From assembly GCA_036874045.1 (NCBI GenBank), contig CM072337.1, positions 25,518,001 to 25,582,000 of the forward strand: a DNA stretch of 64,000 nucleotides, in the 5' to 3' direction. The DNA comes from Cymodocea nodosa (Eukaryota > Streptophyta > Magnoliopsida > Alismatales > Cymodoceaceae). Below the pieces are notes generated by a model, which saw nothing but the letters and a program-made list of their open reading frames with translations, was not told where the DNA came from and did not search any database. A program made the translations under genes and the position numbers. Shown piece by piece: positions 1-13,401 of the stretch. Each line of letters opens with the position of its first letter. Within the stretch, counting starts at the first letter, position 1.

Positions 1-185
1 CGAGAGGTGCAAGGTATATCCAGATATTTCTCAAAAAACAAGTTGTATTGCACTCGACAAAAGACAGGTTATCCGGCTCGGAGGGTGCAGGGCTTTTCCT
101 TGGTTTTGCTTGATGTATCGTGTGGAGTGCCTTTGCTTGATTTGTGGTTTGATAGATTGAATGTTGTCTGCTCTTTCGCTTGCAG

Positions 186-3100
186 AATATCTTGGCTTCC
201 AACTGCCAGGCGTTTCTTCACACTGTCAAGGCAGATGCGAAGGGGAGGTAATGTATCGTTTGGGAACTCCCTGTTCTCTGTGTGCTTGGGAAGATGGTAA
301 AGCTAAGCTATGACAATGTTTCTGCTGAAAACTTAGTATGGCCAACTAGCTACTTGTGTTGGTTGTTACAGTGGTTCGTTTAGAACACATAATCAACTAA
401 AATGATTTGTTGATTATGTGCTGTCTAGAAGAGAATCTAACAAAAATATATTATGGTTCTTCAAAAGGAAACGAGCCTACACAGTGCATCAGCTTGCCAT
501 TCTTTTAATTTTTGCGTAGCAGCTAGTCCAGCACTTTTTTTTTTCAATAATGACAGTGTTTTTGCTTTCTCCAATTTTTGAATCTAAAAAGAATTATGAG
601 TACCGTTGCTTCCGGTTACTTGAACTATTTTAATTGGTTGCTAGGGCAATACTTGTAATCACTATAAAAAGTATGGAAGACATAACCTTCAACCTCTGTT
701 AAAACCCATTTTCTAACTAATTTAGCAATACAGTGAAAGATGCCAACGAGATCATGTCCTTGAAAGGTTGTTCGTGCGTACCATGTTTTGGTTGTATTTG
801 AAATTGTAGTTTCACTACAACTTCTCTAGAAAAACATTTTTTAAAATAATATGCTTTCAAGTACACCCAATTGTTTAAAATTTGTCATTGGAAATGCATT
901 TTTTGTGTTTTAATTCAAATCCAATGTTGTTTGAAAAAATTAGTACTTCAAATACAGTGCATTTCAGTTCAAGATTTTTCTTATAATTTTCCTTTGTCTT
1001 TACACAGGAATTACAAAAGACTGCAAATAGTGTTATTTAATAAGCTAGTTTTTCTGAAAACCTATAATTCCAACCACATTTTCAAATACGGCCCAAAGAT
1101 TAGAGTTTTGAAGCATTTCATCTGACATGCTTATGATGATCTCATGCTTGTTAAGTTGTTGTCAATACACTTTTGCAGCAAGGATGAAATTCACAGCTCA
1201 AAGGTCAAGTGCTTGATCAAGAAGGGAAAACCATATATATGGATTCCAGAGAAAGACTTGCACAACGTGGTAATTGATTTTATGGATGCTTCTTTGAGTC
1301 TCAACTTTGAATGATTCTCAATGGCATCGTTAGAGTCTTCAACTGGAAACAGTTCAGATTTCTGTTGATTCTGTCCCTCATTGAACAATATGCTCTTGGA
1401 TGTCTCATCACTCTTTGTCTTCTCACCATTTTTTACAATTTTCTATTTTTTGCGTTTTTTAATAATTCTCTCATCTGATTTCAAACTACAATGAACTTTT
1501 GATGGCATCATTGTATCCATAAATAATGTTCTATTTTAACTTTGAAACACATCCACCCCTTATTTTCTTTCTACAATATTAGCATTGTGTATTTTGCTTT
1601 GGGTTTAGAGCTTTTGTATTCATTGTCATTTTACGTCTTTTATAATCAATTACCAATGGTATTTGTTGGAGTATTTGCATGGTTGCATATACCACGGAGA
1701 ATGCATGCTTTTTGTGTTCATTAAATACAAAAATGACTAAGGTCATTCAACTTCCTATTTGGCAGAATACCATAATTGATGAGCGTGGATCACTATCTGT
1801 TTGCAGCCCTATTCCAGGACCATTACGTGGGCTGCTTAGATCACTAAACATGGTTTGTCTTGTTTACTTAAGTACATCACTGTGTCCTGTAACTTCATAT
1901 TATTATATTAGGATATATTATTCTCTCTAATGATAAAATCGACATCCTCACTTCTGTTTTTCTCATGTAATATACTAACAGCATGTATTCTATCTTTAAT
2001 TTCTTCTCCTTCCAGTATCATTGAGAGAAGCACAATATCATTTTCTTCAAAATTTGGGAATGCCCCAGACCTAAATGATTATATTTGTATTATTGATGAT
2101 CACCTTTGACCATCAATTGAAAAAATGTATATGTCGAAGTGTTTTCTTGGTTTATTCAGATAATTTAATGTATTTCTTACTTCAACTTCAATACCTGCTT
2201 TAATGGTTTTCTCAAAAACTCATTTTTTATGAGCATTATTGGAATTTGGGATTGTTCATTCCTGGTATTTTTATGGCATCCCATCTCTTCTCATAAAATA
2301 CTGAATGACATGATTTAAAGTCTGTAAATGCATAGAGTTAAAGAATTAGATCATTCGTCATATAATCTTGCAACATCATTCCCATTTTACTTGTTATCTT
2401 TCATGGCAATATTGGACAAACCCATAATCATGACAATAGCTTTATAATATTCCATGTGCAGGCTCCAGCTCGAGTTGCTTTTTCTGGAGATGTTACACGC
2501 CTTGCAGATGAGAAGGTCAAGATTTAAATCTGAATGATAGAACTTACCATATGAGTGCAAATTTGTACTCATTTTGCAAATAAACATTGATATTTTTTTT
2601 ATCATCGTCATGAACACATTTTACATTATTAGAATCATAGCATTTGCCAAGGTTATTAATCACCAATTTGATCATCTTCTCACACTTTTAGATGGGACCA
2701 TTATACTTTTACGTATTCATGGAATCATGGTTTACGCTGCTATTTTCTGCCGAAATATCTTCATGGAAGTGATACACTTTTAATAAATCATTGGTTAATC
2801 AGCTCTATCTGTCTTTGTTGTTTCTGTCTGCAGCTTCAAAGTGCAGAAAAAATTCTTGAAGAAGCCATATCAACAGAATATAAAACAGTCAGAAAGGCCA
2901 GCTATTCAGTTTCTAGTTTATTAAAATCTGCTGGTATTGGTTGCAGATCCATAAGTGAAAACCTTCAGGAGGTACTTGATGAGATTGAAAAGTATGCTGT
3001 TTACAGGTTCCTTGTCAGGTAAACTTTCCATTAGACATACAATATTTTTTCTTTTTGGAATATGTAGTTCAAAAATAATAATAATAGATTCATCAGCATG

Positions 3101-5784
3101 CATTTAAGGGAAAATATAGCACTTTATGTTAACCTCATGCATTTAAATATTCTTTTTTCCTTGCTAAAACATAATTACAAATCTATTCCAATGAATCAAA
3201 GACAATAATGTGATTTTGCTTGCTGACACAAACAAGCTGACGAAGTTTTCTGTAGTCCAGTCCAGCACGTTGCTCTGTGCTAACACAACTCCTGCCATTT
3301 TTCCAGTGTGGGCTGGACTACAAATATAGATTAATCAAATTAGCATGCGTTTAAGGGCAATAATAGCACTTCATGGTAATCTTATGCATTTAACTATTCT
3401 TTTTCCCTTACTAAAACGTACTTATAATTATAATTCTATTCCAATGAGTCAAATATAATATGCAATTTTGCCTGCTGATGCAAACAACCTAACTGGGCTT
3501 TCTGTAGTCCAGCTCAGCATGTTGCTCTGTGCTAACACAAACACTGCCATTTTTCTAGTATGGGCTAGACTGTTGGCCCACTTCGATGTTCTGGTTAGTT
3601 TTGGAATTGTCACTCTGAAGAGGCCTTAACAAAATCCATCAAACAATTTCTTTAGCAAAAGACAAGATGCAAATGTAGAACTGAAAGCCATTTTCTGTTT
3701 AAGCTTCCATATCCAACAATATTACTGTAAAGATTTTACTATTATGCATTGTATCATACAAAATATTGCATAAAAAATATCATGATCTATCCGAACTAAG
3801 CAAGACTTTGGTGATTTCCATTCCCAACCCAACTAAATCCAACAAATCTCTAAGCTAAGAAAATTGTCACTCTACCTTTTATCATAAACCTCAGAAAGGA
3901 TTATGGATTCACTAGGAACTCGCACCAAGGCTAAATGAACTTTTCAAATATTTCCCCAAAATTTATATCCATGATAAACTAGCCATGCAGGGCATGACAC
4001 TCTACAATTTCCTCCTAATCATTTATAAGAATTGATGGGTGCTTACGTAAATAGGAGGATAAGACCCCTGCCAGCCCCTCTGCTGTTGTGACCAAGGTAT
4101 GACCATGTGTACTTTCCACTTTTAAGCTGGCTTTTCAACTCAATGCATAAAACTAATATAAATTTAGTGGGTGGTCCGACCGTTAATCCAGTAATATATT
4201 TAGTATCTAATAAAACTTTGTTTTTGTAAACAGAAAGGTGCAACCAAAAAGTACGAGAGAAGAAGATGAGTGAATGATGACCATGATGAACAAAGAATGA
4301 AAAGACAAATAGACGATAATGTAGGATTGTAGTAGAGAAAGGAAAGCATGGATTTTACAATAAAGGACATTGTTGAGCATTAAATGGCATGGAAAACAAC
4401 TGTTGCCCTTGTGCTTGCTAACAGAGATCTCCAATCATATTAGTTTTGCCGTGGGCATTTGGCTCACAGGGGATTATTTTCAATCTGCCAATAGTTTTCA
4501 TTTTATGGAGATGCCTTAACTGGATGATAAGTCTCTTGTTTGTTCTGTTGCTTGAATTTGGTTTGTGTGGTAAGTAACATGTGTATTGATCTGACGAGTG
4601 CCTAAATCATATTAATGTCTATTCTATAACTTAACTAGTTTAGCTAAATATTTCTCTCTTCAACGAATTAAACCTGATTTTGACAGTAGTAGACTTATTA
4701 GCTCGGCCAAAAAAATCACAAACTTATCCAAGAATTCAAACTTCAAATACGACAATATATCCATGTAGGAAAATATATTTTCTTTATACATAAATCAACA
4801 ATGTCGAGTTGTGGCATTTGATGTGTCATCTGGTTAGTTTGATTCCAGATATGATTCAAAATATTGCAAACATTCTCTGCAGATCATGTTCCTATATTGA
4901 CAGCAACAATGGCATTCATGAAGTGGAACCAGATGATATTCATGTATCAGAAGCTGATGTATTAGGTGGGATTCCTAATTTACTTTTGCTGTTTTCCTTC
5001 GAAGAGCTTGCTGTTATCAATTCATATTGTTTTAATACGTCAGTATTTTGCTACTGCATCAGGCACTTATCTCAGATTAATGCATCCCAATTACAGATAG
5101 TATTTGGTGCTTATATTTCTGGTTTCTGAATGTACCTTTTCAACTATGTTGATGAGAATCATTTGATGTCGGCAAAAGGGATACACTCTTGATTGCTAAT
5201 CCTTTTGCTTGCTTGTTTACTTTTCTCTAGCACCATTATCTCAAAAGCTAATTGATGGAATCAATCAAAATGAGGCAAGGCGTCGTGCATTGATGCTTCT
5301 TTGTCTTGTTCACTTCAACATAAATGCAAGAGTAAGTCATTCAATTTATTATCTTCTCAAATGTTAAAGCTGCTTTAGTTAAATATCATTTTAACTAGGA
5401 AATTGTTTTAGTAAATCAGTCATTACCTTTACATTCAGAAAGAAACAATTCATTGAATTCCTCAAGTTGAACAACCACTGCTCAATTGTTGCTGTAGCCT
5501 AACTAATTGCAACTTAGTTCATATAAAATTTTCTAGTTTTAATTTGATAGTTATGTTTGTATATGAAGGATGCACTGATGCTTGCTGTTGACGCCAAAGG
5601 ATTCAATGTCCTTGCGAAAGTTCCTCAACCGGCCGTAACCGATGGAGACAACAAGAACCAATGGAAAGAATTTCGATTCACTTTCAAAGAAGAGGTTCCT
5701 AACGTGGAAATATTCTGCAGTCTGCTAGTGGATATGGAAGAGGAGGCTCTCAAGTACGTAAAAAGCTTCAGTGGTATCAGCTGA
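186..5784 (+). CDS. DUF2470-containing, FMN-split-barrel-like protein, eight exons seen, 5'-partial
   Basis: Eight phase-compatible exons were read by eye: 186-247, 1179-1269, 1766-1852, 2462-2515, 2834-3018, 4883-4965, 5231-5331 and 5569-5784 (TGA 5782-5784). Each has AG/GT borders, and together they give about 292 residues. Visible stretches include 'KGKPYIWIPEKDLHNVN', 'DERGSLSVCSPIPGPL', 'ARVAFSGDVTRLADEK' and 'LIDGINQNEARRRAL'. The last two exons ('LIDGINQ...' to 'EFRFTFKEE...MEEEAL') have the pattern of a DUF2470 domain, and the middle part resembles the FMN-binding split barrel (pyridoxamine-phosphate-oxidase-like) that usually precedes it in plastid proteins such as the glutamyl-tRNA-reductase-binding protein. 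From memory, the Arabidopsis relatives are At3g59300/At5g24060, which carry a doubtful 'PPR superfamily' label; no PPR repeat is visible here. Bases 1-6 followed by a gt could be the end of the preceding exon. The start codon and any transit peptide are not identified. Exon structure is confident; function is not. Confidence 0.7.
3095..3571. repeat. Diverged tandem duplication inside an intron
   Basis: Two head-to-tail units, about 3095-3319 and 3342-3571, lie in the intron between the exons ending at 3018 and starting at 4883. Both begin with 'agcatgc.tttaaggg' and share 'tctgtagtccag' and 'gttgctctgtgctaacaca'. Identity by eye is about 80%, so the duplication is old. No coding potential is seen. 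Confidence 0.75.
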
Positions 5785-6401
5785 TTTTCTGTCCAGGCAA
5801 CCTCTACCATGTCCAATATGGAACAGGTGCACAGACACTCTCAGTGTTGAAAGTTGAAGACACCAATTCAATACTTATATCCAGATGGCGTAGTGCCTGC
5901 TGGATGCTGATGATCTTAGTGGTTCATGGTTCCACAAGGGTGGCAGCATGTGGTTGTAACTTTTGCTTGCAACAGAAATCATATTGTGTATCATTACTAC
6001 CACCTTAAAAAAGTAGGTTGTCATTTAAGTTTCCCTTTTATGGTTACTTAACAGGAGAAAGCTACATATACCATCAGATCTAGGGATGCATTTGCAATCA
6101 TTTTTCATACTGTGACTTGCAATGAAACGTCAGATTTTTAATCAAAAATTATATTTTATTGTTTTCCATATCTCATCTTTTAGCTTTTTTTTTTCGTCTT
6201 TGATACTTCAGAGAAATTTAATAATAATTATTTCAGCTATTGTATGAAATACACTAGTGTTTTTAATAATCATTGTCAAGCATATCTGTATACATACGTC
6301 AATTGTAAAAATGTCGTAGTTCAAACTAAACAAAAGTTGGGTAGAATTTAGCTGAAATCACAGTCACACAATTCTAAACCAAAGCCAACTCAAATTTTTC
6401 T

Positions 6402-6563
6402 TCAGACTTGAAAAGGTTTCTGACGGCACAGGTGTCTGATTAGAGCCGTGCCTTCTGCAACGTTGCCTTTGTGGGTTAGGAGAATCTCGGAATATTCATC
6501 TTTATCTGCAACTAATGGATGGTTGCCCCACGGAACATGATAAGCTTCCTTTTTTGTCCAACG
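6402..6563 (-). other. Short protein-like reading frame, possible terminal exon or remnant
   Basis: The minus strand is open for 53 codons, ending in TGA at 6402-6404. It begins right after a possible 'ctag' acceptor. The peptide includes 'EAYHVPWGNHPLVADKDE' and 'ILLTHKGNVAEGTALIRH', which looks like ordinary globular protein rather than translated AT-rich noise. No family was recognised and no convincing upstream exon was found, so it could be a gene fragment or chance. Confidence 0.25.
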
Positions 6564-7994
6564 CTAGCTCCTGTCTGGACTTTGATCTCACCTTGCTTAA
6601 GACTTAAACAAACCCAACAATATCAGATGAAAAGGTGATCCTAGAATTTTACCTAATTCAATGTTATCCTCAAGGATGGAAAAAAGAAAGACAGAGAAAG
6701 AAGAAACGAAAAGAACACCAAGAAACATAGAATTTATAATTGCTCATGTAGCATATTGAGCTTACGACCTTATGATCTAAAAGGCAATAAAATTATTAAA
6801 CCATACAACTGTAACGATCGAATAGTTATATAACACACAACCAGGTGTAATAAGATGAGATAATTTCTCACCATTCCTGTTATCGTAGGTACAAGTCTTC
6901 AAACCAACACAAAGCAATCAATTAGTTATACATATTATGACATCATGTTAAATTTCCAACCCCATAATTATGACGATCTGTCTGCACTCATCCCACCGAA
7001 GTACCATAAATAAAAAATTATAATACACAATCTATCTACACTTTTTCATATTGCTTAAACAACATTATTTAATAAAATAAAAATTATTACTTAATAGTAA
7101 GAAATCAATATAACCGTCATTTTTATTTTTTTTCTTCGATAATAATAATAATAATCGTTATATTCATTAAAATTTGAATATATTGATGAATAATTGCGGC
7201 GTCATTCGAATATTTCAATCCACATCTGTTGGGGGCCCATGGAATGCCCACCCACCTCACTTGATTTTTCCCTTCTTTTTTTTTTAAAAAAAAATTTCCT
7301 CTCCTACGAACCACGGGAGGACACATGTGGGGTTGGTTTTCAAGTGGACGCCATTTCATTTGGCAGATTCCACTTTGGATATATATATATTTTAAAATTT
7401 CTCATTTGACAGATTCGAACCCATCCCACTCCCCCAAGTTTCCACCTCGCCCACTTCGGTATTTTTTTTTTTTCTGAATTAAAGACGTCTCACGTAAATC
7501 AAATCATAATTTTCAAAAATTTCCAATAATCAAAGAAATGATTGAAGATTTTTTTACTCACGATAATACATGATCTTCTGTTCTTCTCCCACTTTCATTC
7601 CCAGATCAACTAATTATTATCGGTAAATAGTTGATGGTGGTGTCACACTAGAAGAGAAATTTCTTTTTGAAATTAATTTTATTATTTAATCTATAATATA
7701 ATCATCTAATATGTATTAAAATTTTAAATTAATTTAAGGACCATTTATTCATTGTCATTTTTAATTAAAAATCAATGTTCAAAAATTAACAAAAATTGGT
7801 AAATTTTAAAACAGCTGATGGAATATTATTTAATTCAGGTAAAATTTTTCTCACTTATTTGCAGTCATCTAATAATAATCCATACAATTACTTCCATTTC
7901 CCTTATTTATTTATTTAGTTATAAGAAAAAACATAAAGATGACAATAAAATTATGTAATATGAAAAATTACCCTCAATTATTATTTCCTACGGT

Positions 7995-8265
7995 CGCAGT
8001 CATCAATAAATATAAAGATAAAAATATAAACTAATATACACTGAACTTCTTTACTTATTATCGATTGATTTTAAGATGAATTATTTTACAGGAAAAAAAG
8101 AGAGTACATTTACTTATAAAATATTTGTAAATTTAAAATAAGTTACAAATAAGAGATGATAGTATGAAAAGTCTCATATCGATAATCATAAAGATAAAAT
8201 CTAAATTAATGCACGACGAAATTCTTCATTTAATCAATCTATTTTAAAATAGATTATTTCACAAA
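7995..8265. repeat. Interspersed-repeat fragment with internal direct repeat
   Basis: Two similar segments (about 7995-8087 and 8180-8262) share 'aaagataaaat', 'ttctttacttattatcgatt'-like and 'ttttaagatgaattatttta'-like sequence. The same motif recurs near 23535-23583. This indicates an interspersed element common in this genome. The class is not assignable by eye. Confidence 0.4.
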
Positions 8266-10299
8266 TTAAAGCCCACGCAGGCAAAGACCATCAAATTCCA
8301 CGCAAAATCTTTGGAAGAAGAAAACCACGAGTTCAAAATAATAACCATGTCCCGATGTGGCGTCGATTCTTCGACATGTCTTTGTCCATGAACAACGGCC
8401 GCAGTGTCGTCTTAGACCATTCCATCACGTTTACGGTCGCACGCTCACTTTCCACACGTTTCCAACGTTCAGTTTTGTTTTTCAAAAGAATATTTTCATT
8501 GTTTGGTAAATGCATGAATCAATAATGTTAGCATATATTGATGTTTTCCCTTAATTTAGGTTACGGGAAATTCTGAAATGGCTTGGTTAAGAAAACGAGC
8601 AAATTTATCTTAAAAGATTCACCCAATTTACTCGCTAATCAACCTTAATCTGTTGTTTCAAATCAAGTCAAGTCAGGTCAGGTTAAGCAGGCTAAGTGCT
8701 GGAAAAGTCAAGTTAATTATAACCGAACCCGTTAGTCATTATCTCAAAATAAAAATTGCATTACGGATTGATCTCTAGTCTATTTCAACTTCTGCAGCAG
8801 CCAGGAGTCAATACGATGACAACGATATATAAAAGCTACAATAATGCAACCAATTGCATTAACTTAATTGATTGATAATGGTAATACTTGTAAAAACTTT
8901 ATTAGGTTTTGTTTTTGTACTGTGTTAGGGTTGTTTTTCTTCTAAAATTCGATTCTTTACCTCTTTTCTTTTGATTCAGTTGATGTTCCGAATATTTTTG
9001 ATCGCTTCTTTCAATTTCTCTTTGTATGATCTTACCTCGCTGGTTGTGGTCTTTAGAGTTAGAATCACAATTGAGAGAAGTCACAAAGTTTCAACAACAA
9101 AGAAGATAACAAAAGAGAAAAGATGTAAACCATCAGAAAAGCAAAATAAGCAAGGAAGAGCAGACGAAGCTAATGGTACTTATCTGCTCTCTTAACTTCA
9201 TCCGCTCATCTTGAGAAAAGTTAAGTTCAAGGTTAAAATCAAAAAGTTACTAAAGTAATTAGAACCTAGAAAGGTTTGCAGTTTATTTCCTACATTTGAA
9301 GAAAGATTAATTCATCAAAAAATAGTTAAATTTAAGATTTTACAAAATATAAAGAAGATATTTCCAAAAGAACAGTAAGAAATTAGGACGACTTGAAATT
9401 TGGGTTCACCCACGAAAACCATCAACCATGTCAAATCTCACATCACTGACCATGGAATTTCTGAAAACTTCTTTCGACGAGTAGTAGCGACAAATAACTT
9501 TTTAAATAAACACGTCCAACTCAAAAATCAAATAATTGTAAACCAAGATCGATGTCTTTGCCTATTTGCTCATCTTTTCTACTAAACTCTTTGACGGGTC
9601 TCCATGGGTTGATTTATGCCATTGGTCACTTACAAATAAACGTTTGAAAAATCAATATTCTGAATCGAAAACTTGATTAATATAAAATCAATACAAGTAC
9701 AAAAGAATTCATGATTTTGTGGTTTGTGATACCTTTTCTTTCATGTTTTGGGAAAAGCAACATTATTGGGTGATAGCATTTCTTGTATTAGCCATCTTCT
9801 TCAGGCGTGGTTTTACTGTAGACAGCATGCATGCATATGTGGTTTATGTTTGTGTATGTATGTAAAACCTTTAAAAACCTTGTATTAATTGCTAATTCTA
9901 TAGGAGCATCCACAGCAACCCATGAACTAGAGTATTATCTTCAAGTGAGGTAGATGTGAACTTACAATTACCTTTAGCATTAACTTTAGTAAGTAAAAGA
10001 GTGGGTATTATCCACATGTTAGTAGATATAGAGAGAAGTAAATAACCAATAAGGTAAAAAAAAATCATACACATTGTGCCCCTTTTACAAACCTAATCAT
10101 AGTAAAATGCACAATCCTGTGTGTGTGTGTGTTTTTTTTTAAAACAAAAAGAGAACAAAAATAATAATAATTTGAGGGAAAGGAAGAGAGAGGGAAAATA
10201 AGAAGATTATGGGTACAGATAGTTATTAATAAGGGAAATGATACATTTATACTATTATTAAGAGATTTTTTGAGTTTTTAGCATGGGCAACTTTGAAAT

Positions 10300-11430
10300 A
10301 TTGGATCCAAACGTTGATTCAACCCAAATGACTTCTCTTAAGAATAATATGAATGGGAATGTTATTTTATAATTTCATTGTCTCTTATGTGGATGATAGT
10401 TATTTATTCATGGAAAATAGATAATCATTCAAGTAAACTACTTATTCATAGAAGACAGATGGTTGTTCAAAGATCTATTTCAGAATATGGGAGAATTTCC
10501 TATCGTCTTCAAGAATCTAGGTAGTTATTCATAGGGGATAAAGAACTATTCATTTAGTGAAAATAGATTTTAAAAAGGTTCTCTCTTGAAAAAGAGAAAA
10601 TTTCACATTTTCTTCATGAATCAAAGTAGTTATTCATAAGAGAAAAATCATTATTCATTGGAGATTGAAAAATGATTATTCCAAGGGACAAACAGATATT
10701 CAATTCCCTTATGCAAAAATGCAAAGCTTTTGTACAATTTTTAGGATTCCAAGATGTTATTCATATAGAAAAAATAGTTGTGATTTTTGAGAAAATCATG
10801 GATAAAAAATATTTATTCATTTAAGAAAAATAGTACTCAATTGCCCCTATGTAGAAACACAAAATTTTTGTATCTTCTTCTTAAATCCAAGTAATTATTC
10901 ATAAAGGAGGTAGTTATTAATATGAGAAAAGTAGTTATTCATTTGTGAAAGTAGTTATATTCAAGGTCTTAACCTATCAAGAAACATGAAAGTTTAATCA
11001 CTTCATGAGCTTAGTTAGTTAATCATAAATTAGAACTAGTCATTCATTTGGACAAATAGTTAGTCAAAGACAATCTAGAAAATAGAGAAATCTAGGTATC
11101 TATTTACAAGGGATAAATCTTATTTGTCAGAGGAAAATAGTTATGCATAGGGGACATATATGGTTATTGAATGCCCTTGCCCTAGAAGAACATGAAAGTT
11201 TCATATCTTTTTCATAAATCCAAGTAGTTATATTCATGGGGAGAGATAGACATTCACTTGAGGAAAATAGTCATTAGTATTCAAGTAGCTTTTCAGAGAG
11301 GAGAAATAATTGTTCATTCGAGGAAAATATTTGTTCGAAGGCTTCTCTAGAAAATGGAAAATTTTCATATCTTCTTCATGAATCCAAAGTAGCGACTAAT
11401 CATAAGGAAGAAATAGTTATTCAATTAGGA
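10300..11430. repeat. Degenerate tandem array rich in 'gttattcat' modules
   Basis: About 1.1 kb is built from imperfect copies of a module with 'tcttcatgaatccaagtag', 'ttattcataggggagaaata'-like and 'ttcattcgaggaaaatagt'-like parts. The anchor 'aatccaagtag' or a close variant recurs near 10513, 10619, 10745, 10885, 11090, 11217 and 11382, giving irregular spacing of roughly 105-205 bp. Copies are strongly diverged. No open frame is maintained through it. Confidence 0.7.
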
Positions 11431-13245
11431 AAAATATTGATTAAAAAATAATATATGCAAAACACGAGAATTTCTTCTTTTTTTTCTTATTGCAAGAATT
11501 AATTGTAAATTAGAATTAAAGTATGCAAGTTTCATATGTTTCCACTTTTTCTCTATTTCAAGAGAGACGAATGTATATTTATCTAAAAGAGTTTAATGTT
11601 ATTGCAAACACTTACAGTTAAAAATATTAATTTAGATATATTAAATTAAAATCTGTCCACTAATAAAGATTATATTTAAAGTAAATGATTATTAAAGAAA
11701 GATGTTTATTTATTTCAGATATGTACAATCTTTTTCTAGGATCGACAGATTACTTAATGTGATAACCTCACAAGCATGGCTCTAAATTCTGATGCACTTA
11801 GAAGATGAGAATAAATTTAGCTCTTTTCCTTCTGTTATTATGCTGCCCTTGTCAAGCCTTTTATCTGCTTGCCTTCTCGTTGTTGAATTACTACTTGTTT
11901 TTACTTGATTAATTTGTTGTTAATTTTACTAAATTAACTTTTGTCAAAAACTTCTAGTTTCGAAGTTAATAATTAAAGACGTAACCGATATCAACAAAAT
12001 TTAATCGGGAATTACCATATAAGTATATTTTTTTTTTTAAAACGTGGGAAATTCTCCCTGGGCACGCAAAATATGGACGACGGCCTGATGTGATCTAACC
12101 GTTCATGGAATTGGAAAATCTTTATCAGAACGGGAAAGGGAAGGAAAGCGCTGCATGGCCGTGGAACTTTCGGCGCCAAGACCACTATTTCAGAAGATTC
12201 TTTCCTTCGTTATTCATAGCTTTTATTATATTTTAAATTCTAATAAATAAAAAAATAATATCATTTTCTTCCACGTACGTACGTACAGAAAAGAGAGAGA
12301 GAAAAAAACACACACACACACTTCAAGTGGACACAACAACTTCCGTTATATGTATGGCAACAACGGCGTTAACAACTTTTTTGACGGAGGTGAGAATTAC
12401 AATCATGAAAATAAATTTTGTTTACCGTGAGTTATAAAACATTAAGTTTAGGAAAATGTTATCGTAGATGCTCTCGTCTTGCATTAATACAAACAACGAA
12501 AATACTTGAGTTACGAGAGAGAGAGAGAGAACATTCTCTGTCGCGCTTCCATGGGATTAGTTAGCAGCTGCACGCGGTGTGGGGGGGGGAGGAAGAGAGA
12601 GGAATGACAAGGAACTGATCTCGAGATTCTCGACACTGAAGGAAGAAGCTTCAAGGTGACACTTCCAATAAACTACTGACAACCTTGAAGCTTTTCATTT
12701 TAATAGCACCCCATTTCCATCCAATCTATTAGTACTCAATATTCCCTACACTGACGAAGATCTTCCGATCCTTGGAAAAAAAAGAAAAACGAAGATCTTC
12801 CGATTAGGGCTTGCCTCCTTTCTCGTCGTTTATATATATATATTTATCTTATAATTTAAATTTATCAATTTAAAATTTATTAACGATGAATATTAAACTT
12901 GAAACAAGTAGATATTATTTTTATAAATATTTATTTCAAATGTAACTGTTATTAGTAATGTATTTTAAATTAATGTATCTAAATGGTAAAATAAACACAT
13001 ACAGCATTTTTAACTACCGAGTGTCTTTGCAATAACATTGAACTCTCTCTTTATATGTATATATATAGATGGGGTCATAAATTTGAATTCATAATAAGCT
13101 TATCGACATCAAAGAAAAAAAAAGAAACAATTGAAGCTTGGCATTGCTTAATAAAGCATGGCAAATTAAGAAGCTTAAAGGCTAAGGAATTCACCCTCTC
13201 AACCCTGAACAATACATGTTATATGAAGGGAAAATGTTAGTGGAA

Positions 13246-13278
13246 GTGATATAAAACCCTTCCTTTTCCATTCATTCA

Positions 13279-13309
<31 letters not shown>

Positions 13310-13401
13310 CGTGTCTGTCTGCAACTCTAATGTGGATGTGATTCTCCACCATCTACATAACCCCGTTAACCTTTACCAAAAAGAAGGAAGAAGCCCCAGC
13401 C
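13246..13401 (+). promoter_or_regulatory. Dof gene core promoter and CT-rich 5' UTR
   Basis: A TATA box (TATAAAAC, 13250-13257) lies about 150 bp before the Dof start codon. It is followed by a CATT run and a CT microsatellite (13284-13309), a typical plant leader. A three-codon upstream ORF (ATG at 13330, then TGG ATG TGA) lies in the leader. The transcription start is probably near 13280; this is inferred from the TATA spacing. Confidence 0.55.

Larger units (their letters stand above)
5785..13045. other. Intergenic stretch without a confident gene
   Basis: The first few hundred bases are presumably the 3' UTR of the upstream gene. The rest is AT-rich. It holds one short protein-like reading frame on the minus strand (6402-6563), a direct-repeat element near 8.0-8.26 kb, the tandem array at 10.3-11.4 kb and several short homopolymer or dinucleotide runs (for example GA near 12.52 kb, and an ACGT run followed by CA repeats near 12.28-12.32 kb). 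Sequence from about 12.0 kb on is somewhat GC-richer and may be distal upstream sequence of the Dof gene. Nothing else is recognised. Confidence 0.6.

Noticed and set aside
7405-7430. 'gattcgaacccatccc', resembling the 3' part of a tRNA or tRNA-derived repeat
   Set aside because: No D-arm or anticodon-arm pairing is visible in the AT-rich flanks.
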